Position numbers and translations under genes: made by a program. Positions 7,160 through 13,459 of a stretch of 13,459 bases of DNA are shown here, in pieces (the first letter of the stretch is position 1; every line of letters starts with the position of its first letter). Source of the DNA: Solimonas sp041612095 (lineage in GTDB: Bacteria > Pseudomonadota > Gammaproteobacteria > Nevskiales > Nevskiaceae); contig JBFJJW010000086.1 in the NCBI GenBank assembly GCA_041612095.1, positions 1 through 13,459 of the forward strand, in the 5' to 3' direction. Under the pieces are notes generated by a model, which had not been told where the DNA came from, did no database searches, and saw nothing but the letters and a program-made list of their open reading frames with translations.

Positions 7160-9289
7160 TTACTGTTTGATGAACCAGACGCCGCCCTGTGCGGCGGCGT
7201 GGTAGGCCCAGCCCGGCTCGACCAGATAGGTGGTCGCACGCGTGGTGACGATGGCCGGGCCCTCGATGCGCGTGCCTTCGGCCAGTGCCTGATCGTCGTA
7301 GATGGGCGTGCTGATGGCCTTGTCGTGCCCGACGTAGTAGCAGTCGCGCTGGGATACCGGAGCCGGCGGCGGCAGCGTCTTGCCGCTGAGCTTGAGCTTG
7401 GCGAATGCGACCTTGGGCTGCTCCACGTACGCGCAGACACGGATCGTGTTGATGCGCACGCCGGTTTCCGGTGACTGACTACCTTCGCCGAAGCGCGCGC
7501 CATAGCTCTGGTGGAACTGGTCCATCAGCGCCAGCACGTCCTTCTGCGACTTCACCCGGTTGAGTTCGGTGACAACGGCCGTCTGCACGCGCTGGTTGCC
7601 GTAGCGCATGTCCAGTTCCAGCCGATAACGGATCTGGTCCTCGTTCATGCCCTGCCGTATCAGGTCTTCGCGGCCACGGCGCTCCAGCTCCTCGACGTTG
7701 CGGTTGAAGCTCTCATACTCCTGAAACAGCGAGCGCGTCGCCGGGTTGAACAGCACTGTCCAGGTACTCATCTCGTGGATGTGCATCTGATTGACGTTAC
7801 CGGCGCCGCAGGCGGAGAACGTCGAGGAGAACGGCGGCGCCAGGATCTTGGATACCCCAAGCGCGTTGGCGATGCCGCAGGCGTGCAGCGGGCCGTTGCC
7901 GCCATAGGCGAGAATGGTGAAGTCCCTGGGCTCGTAGCCACGGGTACGCAACTCGGTGGCGATGCCGTTGGCCATGCTGGCATCGACATTGCGCTTGATG
8001 AGCTGTGCGGTCTGCGCAACGTTCAGATCCAGCTCATCGCAGAGGCTGTCCTCTATCGCCTGCCTGGCGCGCTTCGGGTTCAGCGGAATGCGGCCGCTGG
8101 CGTAGTTCTTGGGGTCTAGGTAGCCGAGCACCAGATCAGCATCGGTCACCGTGGGTTTCAGGCCACCGCGGTCATAGCAGGCCGGACCGGGATCGGAGCC
8201 GGCTGACTGCGGACCGATCTCGATCGAGCCGAACAGGCGGTCGTAGCGCGCGATCGAGCCGCCGCCCGCGCCGAGCGTGACCAGATGCACCATCGGAATC
8301 GACACCAGCCAGCGATCAATGACCGGGTTGAAGTCGTAATGCTTGACGCCGCCCTGATCGACGATGCCGATATCGAAGCTGGTGCCGCCCATGTCGGTGG
8401 CCACCACATTACCCAGCTCGGCGCTGATGGCCAGATGCTCGCTGGCGGCAACGCCCGACACCGGGCCGGAGTGCACGGTCTGCAGCGCATCGGTGGAATT
8501 GAGCTGCGCCATGCCGCCGGAGTTGTGGCTGACCAGCATCGGCTTGTTGTATCCCTGCGCACGCAGGTTCAACTCCAGCGTGCCCAGACCGTGATACATG
8601 GTCTGATGCAGGAAGGCATCCATGATCGTCGAGGTGCCGCGCGCATACTCACCCTTGCGCCCGGCCACCTGATGCGACAGCAGCATCGGGATGGCACCGA
8701 GCAGATGTGCCGGATATTCCTCCAGGAAGATCTCGCGCACGCGCAGCTCATGCGCGTTGTTGACGACGCTGTTGGTGAACATCACCACCAGCGCCTCAGC
8801 GCCGGCATCCACCAGTTCACGGATGCGCAGACGTACGTCGTCCTCATCCAGTTCCCAGAAGATGTTGCCGAGGTAATCCACCCGTTCGCGCACTTCGCGG
8901 ATCATCGGAATCGGCACGATCGGCTGCGGCCGCTGGGCGTTGGGAATATCCATCTGCTCGTGCTCGGCCAGGCCTTCGCCGTAGCCACGCGCCCGCGACA
9001 GCGGAATCGTGCTCTTGAACCCGGTGGTGACCAGAACACCGATGCGTGGCCCCTTGCGCTCGATCAGCGCATTGGTGCCCAGGGTCGTGGAATACCGCAC
9101 GGAGTCCACTTCCGACAGCAGCGTCGAGGCATCGACGTTGAGCTGCTGGCAGGCGTCGCCCAGCGATTCGTTGAAGCCCAGCGCCAGGTTATGGTGCGTG
9201 GTCAGCGCCTTGCCTTCGATGTACTGGTTGTCCCAGACCACGAAGCAGTCGGTAAAGGTGCCGCCGATATCGACAGATACGCGTTTCAT
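7160..9289 (-). CDS. Ketone carboxylase ATPase subunit, HyuA-like (ApcC-like / acetone carboxylase beta)
   Basis: A 709-aa HyuA-family subunit with an actin/hexokinase-like ATPase fold, expected to use ATP to activate the ketone or bicarbonate. Seen: the N-terminal phosphate motif VDIGGTFTDCF at about 6-16, TTLGTNALIERKGPRIG at 68-84, AHLLGAIPMLLSHQVAG at 194-210, the second phosphate motif TDMGGTSFDIG at 298-308, a glycine loop GAGGGSIAR at 340-348, and GSDPGPACYDRGG at about 364-376, all family landmarks. The C-terminal hydantoinase-A-like region contains FTILAYGGNGPLHACG. The ATG at 9289 has GGGGAG 5 bases upstream, and the gamma-like gene ends 12 bases away. It is a paralogue of the 667-aa subunit encoded two genes upstream. 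Having both is a feature of acetophenone carboxylase, which spends two ATP per turnover; acetone carboxylase has only one HyuA-type subunit. The split of roles between the paralogues is not decided here. Confidence 0.92.
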   Translation of the reverse strand: MKRVSVDIGGTFTDCFVVWDNQYIEGKALTTHHNLALGFNESLGDACQQLNVDASTLLSEVDSVRYSTTLGTNALIERKGPRIGVLVTTGFKSTIPLSRARGYGEGLAEHEQMDIPNAQRPQPIVPIPMIREVRERVDYLGNIFWELDEDDVRLRIRELVDAGAEALVVMFTNSVVNNAHELRVREIFLEEYPAHLLGAIPMLLSHQVAGRKGEYARGTSTIMDAFLHQTMYHGLGTLELNLRAQGYNKPMLVSHNSGGMAQLNSTDALQTVHSGPVSGVAASEHLAISAELGNVVATDMGGTSFDIGIVDQGGVKHYDFNPVIDRWLVSIPMVHLVTLGAGGGSIARYDRLFGSIEIGPQSAGSDPGPACYDRGGLKPTVTDADLVLGYLDPKNYASGRIPLNPKRARQAIEDSLCDELDLNVAQTAQLIKRNVDASMANGIATELRTRGYEPRDFTILAYGGNGPLHACGIANALGVSKILAPPFSSTFSACGAGNVNQMHIHEMSTWTVLFNPATRSLFQEYESFNRNVEELERRGREDLIRQGMNEDQIRYRLELDMRYGNQRVQTAVVTELNRVKSQKDVLALMDQFHQSYGARFGEGSQSPETGVRINTIRVCAYVEQPKVAFAKLKLSGKTLPPPAPVSQRDCYYVGHDKAISTPIYDDQALAEGTRIEGPAIVTTRATTYLVEPGWAYHAAAQGGVWFIKQ

Positions 9290-9301
9290 GTGCGCTCCCC
9301 T

Positions 9302-9736
9302 TCAGTGCTTGTGGCCATGGGTCTGCGCGTGCAGCGCACGGTTGTTCTTGACCTTCTCCAGGGCAAGATCCGGCCCGACTACCGGCTCCTTCACTTCCTC
9401 GCGGTCCTTCCACTGCAGCTTCAGCGCATCGATATCCAGCTCGATGTCATGCACCGGAGGGTGGCCCGGAGGCAGGTATTCAGCCTCGACCATGGTTCCG
9501 CAGGAGGCGCAGTAGTACTCGAGGATGCGGCACCAGCGCGGGTCCGGGGAGTAGGTGCGCTCGTAGACCTTGGTGTCGAGCAGCGGCTTGTGCACTTCGC
9601 GCGGATCGCGGTCATGTACCAGCAATCCTTGCTTGTAGTTCTCGCGCGCGCTGCCGTGTACGTGTCCGCAGCGACGGCACTCCCACTGCTCAGTATCGAG
9701 GTTGATGCGCAGGTATTCAGTGATCAGGACGTTCAT
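9302..9736 (-). CDS. Small zinc-site subunit of ketone carboxylase (acetone carboxylase gamma / ApcB-like)
   Basis: A 144-aa protein matching the acetone carboxylase gamma-subunit family, which packs against the large subunits and carries a structural zinc. Seen: the opening ITEYLRINLDTEQWECRRC, with CxxC at Cys20/Cys23, then RDPREVHKPL (about 44-53), RTYSPDPRWCRILEYYCASCG with a second CxxC at Cys76/Cys79 and an extra Cys69, and YLPPGHPPVHDIELDID (about 87-103). Two CxxC pairs about 52 residues apart make a credible Zn ribbon. The tail from about 115 is charged and ends in a His-rich segment (HAQTHGHKH). About 16 kDa is nearer to ApcB (15 kDa) than to Xanthobacter acetone carboxylase gamma (about 20 kDa). 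The ATG at 9736 has GAGGA 6 bases upstream; the previous gene stops 17 bases away. Confidence 0.88.
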   Translation of the reverse strand: MNVLITEYLRINLDTEQWECRRCGHVHGSARENYKQGLLVHDRDPREVHKPLLDTKVYERTYSPDPRWCRILEYYCASCGTMVEAEYLPPGHPPVHDIELDIDALKLQWKDREEVKEPVVGPDLALEKVKNNRALHAQTHGHKH

Positions 9737-9753
9737 CGCAGTTCCTCAGGTAT

Positions 9754-11757
9754 TCAGCCGCGGCTCAAGAGAATGTCGCCGGACTCGTTGATCTCGAAGC
9801 GCCAGCCGGCCTCGATGCGGCTGGTGAAGAAAGCCTCTTCCAGCACGCACGGCCCCTGTGCCTGGGCGCCACCGGTCTGGTCCTCGACGCGATACGCCGG
9901 CAGATCGACCGCCTTGCCACCGCTGAGGGTCGTCCGCTTTCCGCCGGCGACAGCGTCCTTGCGCTTGTCGCCGAAGCGGCCGGTGACGCGGGCGCAGGCT
10001 ATAACCTTGGTCGCCTTCAGCATCAGGGTCAGGCGTGTGCCGGGCTTGATGCCTGCCGGTAGCGCATCGCCCTCTACCGGCAGCAGCTCCTCGCCAACCT
10101 GCACTGCGGTTTCGACACGGCATTCGGACAGCTCAAACCCTTCGGCGAACATGCCGCGCTGTGCGCGCTCCAGCAGCAGGTCCCTGGCCTTCTTCAGGCC
10201 CGCAGCGTCCGGCGTGGTGATCAGCGCTTCGTACTCATGGGCGATATCGGAGAAGCCGATGCCGAAGGCCGAGAACACCGCAGCCAGCCCCGGAATGATG
10301 ACCTCGCGGATGCCGGCGGCCTCCGCCACCTTGCATGCAATGAACGGACCGCCGCCACCGTATGCGGCCAGCGTGGTGTCCGGGGTGACGGTGGTGAACG
10401 CCTTCAGCGCGCCGACGACTTTCTGTACCCAGGCCTGCTCCATGGCCTCGGCTGCGGCTTCGCAGCTCAGATTGAGCGGCTTGGCGATGTTGTCTGTGAC
10501 CGCGGCACGCGCACGCTCCACGTCGATCTTCAGCTCACCGCCAAAGTAGCTTGCGGGGTCCAGCAGCCCGAGCACGAGGAAGGCATCGGTAATCGTCGCC
10601 TGGGTTCCACCCAGACCGAAGCACGCCGGTCCCGGCGCACCGCCGACTGACTCGGGGCCGACCTTGATCTTGCCGTCCACCACGGAAATGATGGACGAGC
10701 CGCCGACACCGGCACTGACCACGTTGCACAATGGCAACGACGTGGTCACACCTTCGATGCGCCCGCGACGCTCGGTCTGCACCTCGCCGCTCTCGACCAG
10801 GCTGATGTCGGTGGTGGTGCCGCCGATGTCCATGCCCAGCAGACGCTTGAAGCCGTAATGCGCCGCCAGCGCCTTGGCGCCCTCCGCACCTCCGCGAGGA
10901 CCGGAGGAGTAGGTCTTCACCGCTGCGGTACGCGAGATGCGTGCGGAGTCACCATCGTTACGGAAGATCAGCAGCGGGTTCTTGGTCTTGTACTCGCGCA
11001 GACGGTGCTCGGCGTTGTACAGGAAGCGCTCCATCACCGGATGCAGAAAGGCATTGAACAGAGCGGTCCATACGCGCCGCGAGTCATCGTCGTCCTGCAC
11101 CACTTCGTGCGAGTACAGCAGCGGAATCGCGCCAAGCAGATGGGGTGGAAACTTCTTCAGCAGAATCTTCTTCAGCCGCGCCTCGCCAGCGTCGCGCTGC
11201 TTGCCGCCGATGCCAACGACGATGCGATTGGCGCCTTCCGATGACAGGCGATTGATGGCCTGGGTCGCGGCAACCTCCAGCGCAGCATCGTCCAGTGACA
11301 GGTCCAGCTTGGCGATGCGCGCGCCGACCAGGCTCGCAAAAACCTCGCGCTGCTGTGCGTCGCGCTGCAGGTCCTCGACGTCCAGATCGCTGAGCACCAG
11401 GCCCAGACGCTGGCCCTTGCGCTCGATCAGCGCATTGGTGCCCTGGGTGGTGGAATAGCGGATATGGTTTGTGGACAGCAACAGCTGCAGCAGATCCTCT
11501 TCTCCGTAGATCAAGGCGCTGACCTTGCGCAGCCCGTCGAAGAAGCACTTCGAAAGGTCGTACGGCGTGGTCACGGACTTGGTGCGATAGACGGTGTCGC
11601 CATCTATCACGCAGAAGTCGGTGAGCGTGCCGCCGTTGTCAATGTTGATCAGCTTTCCACCCGCGGTGCGCGGCACAGCTACCGGCTTGACGGGCTCGCT
11701 GCGGGGGCGGGCGCGCGCGGCAGCGGCCAGCGCGCCCGTATCGGTAACGGCGTTCAT
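9754..11757 (-). CDS. Ketone carboxylase ATPase subunit, second HyuA-like paralogue (ApcA-like)
   Basis: A 667-aa HyuA-family subunit, the first gene of the carboxylase set. Seen: an Ala/Arg/Pro-rich N-terminal extension of about 35 residues absent from the 709-aa paralogue; the first phosphate motif as NIDNGGTLTDF at 38-48, where Asn replaces the usual Ile and Leu the usual Phe; TTQGTNALIERKGQRLG at 103-119; LLGAIPLLYSHEV at 207-219; the second phosphate motif GMDIGGTTTDIS at 308-319; GVGGSSII at 350-357; and GGAPGPACFGLGG at about 372-384. The C-terminal half has LAAYGGGGPFIACKVAEAAG. The start at 11757 is an ATG overlapping the stop of the candidate leader ORF (ATGA), with AGGAGAG 9 bases upstream. 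An in-frame GTG at 11796 would add 13 residues but lacks a ribosome site. Size fits the 70-kDa ApcA. With the 709-aa paralogue it probably provides two separate ATP-driven activation steps. Confidence 0.9.
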   Translation of the reverse strand: MNAVTDTGALAAAARARPRSEPVKPVAVPRTAGGKLINIDNGGTLTDFCVIDGDTVYRTKSVTTPYDLSKCFFDGLRKVSALIYGEEDLLQLLLSTNHIRYSTTQGTNALIERKGQRLGLVLSDLDVEDLQRDAQQREVFASLVGARIAKLDLSLDDAALEVAATQAINRLSSEGANRIVVGIGGKQRDAGEARLKKILLKKFPPHLLGAIPLLYSHEVVQDDDDSRRVWTALFNAFLHPVMERFLYNAEHRLREYKTKNPLLIFRNDGDSARISRTAAVKTYSSGPRGGAEGAKALAAHYGFKRLLGMDIGGTTTDISLVESGEVQTERRGRIEGVTTSLPLCNVVSAGVGGSSIISVVDGKIKVGPESVGGAPGPACFGLGGTQATITDAFLVLGLLDPASYFGGELKIDVERARAAVTDNIAKPLNLSCEAAAEAMEQAWVQKVVGALKAFTTVTPDTTLAAYGGGGPFIACKVAEAAGIREVIIPGLAAVFSAFGIGFSDIAHEYEALITTPDAAGLKKARDLLLERAQRGMFAEGFELSECRVETAVQVGEELLPVEGDALPAGIKPGTRLTLMLKATKVIACARVTGRFGDKRKDAVAGGKRTTLSGGKAVDLPAYRVEDQTGGAQAQGPCVLEEAFFTSRIEAGWRFEINESGDILLSRG

Positions 11758-11837
11758 GAGCGATGACTCTCCTGGGTGATCTTTGGTCTGCGGCACACGA
11801 CCCTGCGGGCCGGCGCGTTCAGCTGCGCGTTCTGCAT
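11754..11837 (-). CDS. Candidate 27-aa leader peptide translationally coupled to the carboxylase operon
   Basis: A short ORF of 27 codons. It starts with ATG at 11837 behind the strongest Shine-Dalgarno sequence in the window (GGAGGAG at 11850-11844, 6 bases from the ATG). Its TGA overlaps the ATG of the 667-aa carboxylase subunit in the classic ATGA arrangement. The peptide begins MQNAQLNAPARRVV and is basic (six Arg, one Lys), with one Cys and no membrane segment. The ribosome site of the next gene (AGGAGAG at 11773-11767) lies inside it, so translation of this ORF could open or deliver ribosomes to that site. I do not recognise the peptide. No run of one amino acid's codons is seen, which argues against simple attenuation. 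It could also be chance, with only the Shine-Dalgarno being real. Confidence 0.55.
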   Translation of the reverse strand: MQNAQLNAPARRVVCRRPKITQESHRS

Positions 11838-11843
11838 GACGGT

Positions 11844-11850
11844 CTCCTCC
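11844..11850 (-). promoter_or_regulatory. Strong ribosome binding site (GGAGGAG) upstream of leader ORF
   Basis: On the minus strand GGAGGAG sits 6 bases before the ATG at 11837. This is a near-perfect anti-16S match and the only reason to take the short ORF 11837-11754 seriously. No other start codon lies at a usable distance from it. Confidence 0.75.
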
Positions 11851-11875
11851 GTAGCACGCTGCCTTCTGTATGTCG

Positions 11876-11893
11876 TCGCGACTGCTGTCGCGA
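11876..11893. promoter_or_regulatory. Perfect 7-4-7 inverted repeat, candidate operator
   Basis: The plus strand reads TCGCGAC-TGCT-GTCGCGA: two perfectly complementary 7-base arms around a 4-base centre. It lies 26 bases upstream of the strong ribosome site and about 119 bases upstream of the first carboxylase gene, in the only long spacer of the window. The form suits a dimeric repressor or activator site (for example TetR or GntR family). As RNA it would also make a compact hairpin, but no U-run follows, so an intrinsic terminator is unlikely. The regulator is not in the window. Confidence 0.4.
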
Positions 11894-11927
11894 TCCTTGA
11901 GCTTTCATCCACCTTAGGCGCTGGCAC

Positions 11928-11976
11928 CGTCGTCGCCGCCACCCGCTCGGGTAGTTTTTAGGGGTGTGCGACGACG
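11928..11976. repeat. Long-loop inverted repeat with inner mini-hairpin in the intergenic spacer
   Basis: The arms CGTCGTCGC (11928-11936) and GCGACGACG (11968-11976) are perfectly complementary over 9 bases and separated by 31 bases. Inside is a second small palindrome ACCCGCTCGGGT (11941-11952). It sits 36 bases after the DUF1329 stop codon. No T-run follows on either strand, so it does not look like a normal Rho-independent terminator. It could be a mRNA-stabilising structure at the end of the DUF1329 transcript or a chance product of a GC-rich spacer. Confidence 0.25.
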
Positions 11977-12011
11977 AAACGGGCAGGTTCGCTGAGCACA
12001 TCGCGATGGCC

Positions 12012-13391
12012 TCAGCCGCGTCCCAGGCGCATCAGCGCCGTGTTGGTGAGATAACGGTCGTACAGGTCTGGATCGTTGGCGCTGCTTTGATGCCGGCCGG
12101 ATATGCTGCGCACCTGCTCCAGTCGCGTCATGCGCCCGGTCTGCAGGTTGAAGGCATGCACATGGCTCCAGGACCAGTACGGATGCTTGCCGTCCATCAC
12201 CGATTCAGGGCCGGCATCGTAGAGACCAAAAGCAGCGTCAAAGGAGTGATACGGCTCGCCGCGGCGGTCGTAGGTGACCATCGCCACCGGCAAGCCCGTG
12301 CGGCCGTCAAACCAGACGCGCTTCTTGCTGACTGGCGCGCGCGGAAACTTGACCGGCTCGGCTTCGACGACGATGGCCTCCGGCACCAGCTCAACCGTGG
12401 TGTTCCAGAACGTCTTGCCCTTGGGGCCGCCGTGCGTGCGGTGCTGCCAGTTCGGATGCTCCGGTGTCCAGCCGCCGGAGACCGCAGCCAGCAGCGGACC
12501 GCGACCGACGATGCGGTAGTTGCCCCAGGTATGCAGCGGATCACCCGCTGCCCAGGCATCCGAGAGGTACAGCGTGGAGCCGGCGATCAGCGGCTCGAAG
12601 CGCTGGTCAGTCGGGAACTGACGGATGCGCTTGAACTCGGGCAGGTAGCCGTAGAGGTCCGGAAAGCTGTGCTGATCGTAAGGCCAGATGTTCAGGAACG
12701 AGGTGCCGCGAACGCTGTCCGGCTTCACAAAAAACACGGACTGGTAGCGCAGCTTGTCTTCCTTGCCGGGCCAGTACGGCATCGGCTCCATGCTGACGCG
12801 CGCCACCGGCGACAGCTCGGCCCAGCCCAGCTCATACCGGAAATCGACGTCACCGCTCGGGCCGACGTCTTCCTCCCTGATCGCGTACATCGATGCATCG
12901 TGACGGCCCCAGCTCAGCGTCAGGCTGGCAAACAGCTCAAGGCCGGTCTTGGCATCGGGAAACGGATTGCCGCCTATCCACGGCTTGCCGTCCGCCGTGA
13001 CCACATTGCCGCGGTCGCTGAAGCGCGCCTTGCCACGATTGCGCAGCGAGGCCTCGGTGTACTCCCAGGGACTCAGCCGCATGATGTCGGTGGTGGTCGG
13101 CGCGATCGTCAGGTGCCGGCCCATCTGCGAAACCTGCGCGTACTTGATCGGCTCCAGCAACTCACGCACCGACTCGACGTTGTCCGCGCTGATGGTGTCT
13201 CCGGCCTTGATCCTGCCACGCGTGTAGTTCTCGATCGACAACAGCTCGTCCGGATAGGCACGCGTGATGTCGCCATCCCGCGCCACCGCATCCCATACCG
13301 GCATCAGCACACCGGCAGCGGCCACGCCACGCGTGAGGCCGGCAAGAAAACTGCGGCGGCTGTAAGCGCGGTCGTAGCGGACTATCCTCAT
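12012..13391 (-). CDS. Exported DUF1329-family protein with Tat-type signal peptide
   Basis: A 459-aa protein. The N-terminus carries a twin-arginine motif SRRSFLAG at residues 11-18, a hydrophobic stretch to about residue 33, and an AVA-RDG cleavage site after about residue 37, so it should be exported folded to the periplasm. The mature part has the layout of DUF1329: GGNPFPDAKTGLELF at about 140-154, GYLPEFKRIRQFP at about 247-259, YLSDAWAAGDPLHTWGNYRIVGRGP at about 274-298, and KKRVWFDGRTGLPVAMVTYDRRGEPY toward the C-terminus. DUF1329 proteins are commonly encoded beside DUF1302 and RND-type (MMPL) proteins in gene sets for hydrophobic substrates and are thought to help handling or transport across the outer envelope; none has an established reaction that I know of. 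The ATG at 13391 has only a weak ribosome site (GGGA). It may belong to the preceding transcript rather than to the carboxylase operon. Confidence 0.85.
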   Translation of the reverse strand: MRIVRYDRAYSRRSFLAGLTRGVAAAGVLMPVWDAVARDGDITRAYPDELLSIENYTRGRIKAGDTISADNVESVRELLEPIKYAQVSQMGRHLTIAPTTTDIMRLSPWEYTEASLRNRGKARFSDRGNVVTADGKPWIGGNPFPDAKTGLELFASLTLSWGRHDASMYAIREEDVGPSGDVDFRYELGWAELSPVARVSMEPMPYWPGKEDKLRYQSVFFVKPDSVRGTSFLNIWPYDQHSFPDLYGYLPEFKRIRQFPTDQRFEPLIAGSTLYLSDAWAAGDPLHTWGNYRIVGRGPLLAAVSGGWTPEHPNWQHRTHGGPKGKTFWNTTVELVPEAIVVEAEPVKFPRAPVSKKRVWFDGRTGLPVAMVTYDRRGEPYHSFDAAFGLYDAGPESVMDGKHPYWSWSHVHAFNLQTGRMTRLEQVRSISGRHQSSANDPDLYDRYLTNTALMRLGRG

Positions 13392-13413
13392 CTGTTGCGC
13401 GGTCCCATGACGG

Positions 13414-13459
13414 TTAAAAGAGCCGACGGACGTACTCCGCCGGCATCGCTACGACCATC
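13414..13459 (-). CDS. Possible 3' end of an upstream gene
   Basis: From the window edge the minus strand can be read as ...VVAMPAEYVRRLF followed by TAA at 13416-13414, 22 bases before the DUF1329 start. The composition looks like a real protein C-terminus and the spacing would suit an operon. With only about 14 codons visible, neither the reading frame nor the product can be established; the adjacent frame is open as well. Confidence 0.25.
   Translation of the reverse strand, partial: MVVAMPAEYVRRLF

Larger units (their letters stand above)
11838..12011. other. Intergenic spacer between DUF1329 gene and leader ORF; likely promoter region of the carboxylase operon
   Basis: This is the only sizeable gap between genes in the window (174 bases to the leader ORF, 254 to the first carboxylase gene). 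It holds the two inverted repeats listed separately and a short A-rich stretch (CCTAAAAACTA on the minus strand, around 11953-11963). I could not find a convincing -35/-10 pair or a minus-strand sigma-54 box, so the promoter call is by position only. Confidence 0.4.

Noticed and set aside
4467..7205. A 912-codon open frame on the plus strand opposite the HyuB subunit
   Set aside because: Same explanation: antisense shadow with composition typical of the opposite strand (many VVH, LAH, HQ repeats) and no motifs.
8285..10549. A 754-codon plus-strand open frame opposite three carboxylase genes
   Set aside because: It spans the boundaries of three recognised minus-strand genes and changes composition where they do, so it is a shadow.
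11758..11796. In-frame GTG start at 11796 for the first HyuA subunit
   Set aside because: No ribosome site precedes it. The ATG at 11757 has one and overlaps the leader ORF stop.
11919..11940. Sigma-54-like GG-N10-GC pattern (TGGCACcgtcgtcgc) on the plus strand in the spacer
   Set aside because: It points away from all genes here (toward the 3' end of the minus-strand DUF1329 gene), and the -12 element is poor.
13388..13408. Six-codon ORF (ATG at 13408) overlapping the DUF1329 start in ATGA form
   Set aside because: Too short to support and without a ribosome site; likely chance.

Overview
This is a GC-rich window, about 60-65% by eye. Every supported gene lies on the minus strand, so transcription runs from high to low coordinates. 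Gene content (a DUF1329 exported protein, an acetoacetyl-CoA-synthetase-like ligase, an HSL-type esterase, and an acetone/acetophenone-carboxylase-type complex) suggests an aerobic or facultative proteobacterium that degrades ketones, aromatics or other hydrophobic compounds. The species cannot be named from this sequence.

Layout in order of transcription. (a) 13459-13414: a possible last few codons of an upstream gene. (b) 13391-12012: a Tat-signal-bearing DUF1329-family exported protein. (c) 12011-11758: a 254-base spacer holding a perfect 7-4-7 palindrome, a longer inverted repeat, and a candidate 27-codon leader ORF with a very strong ribosome binding site. Its stop codon overlaps the start of the next gene. 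(d) 11757-4881: four closely spaced carboxylase genes. They are a HyuA-like ATPase subunit (667 aa), a small zinc-finger-like gamma subunit (144 aa), a second HyuA-like ATPase subunit (709 aa) and a HyuB-like large subunit (754 aa). This content and order, with two different HyuA paralogues flanking the small subunit, resembles the acetophenone carboxylase core apcA-B-C-D of Aromatoleum more than the three-subunit acetone carboxylase. (e) 4856-4056: a short-chain dehydrogenase. (f) 4048-3218: an unrecognised 276-aa protein that may correspond to the extra fifth (epsilon) subunit of an Apc-type enzyme. (g) 3215-2739: a DUF3237 protein. (h) 2710-686: an acetoacetyl-CoA synthetase-type acyl-CoA ligase. 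(i) 624-1: the N-terminal two thirds of an HSL-family esterase, running off the window.

The genes from 11837 to 1 are separated by only 2-61 bases and read as one operon. The simplest joint role is catabolism of a secondary alcohol or its ester. The esterase would release the alcohol, the SDR would oxidise it to a ketone, the ATP-dependent carboxylase would add bicarbonate to give a beta-keto acid, and the AacS/Bal-like ligase would make the beta-ketoacyl-CoA for thiolysis. The thiolase and any regulator are not in the window. The natural substrate (acetone, acetophenone, a longer methyl ketone or something else) cannot be read from the sequence. The best leads are the unknown 276-aa protein, the DUF3237 protein, and the leader ORF with its palindrome.
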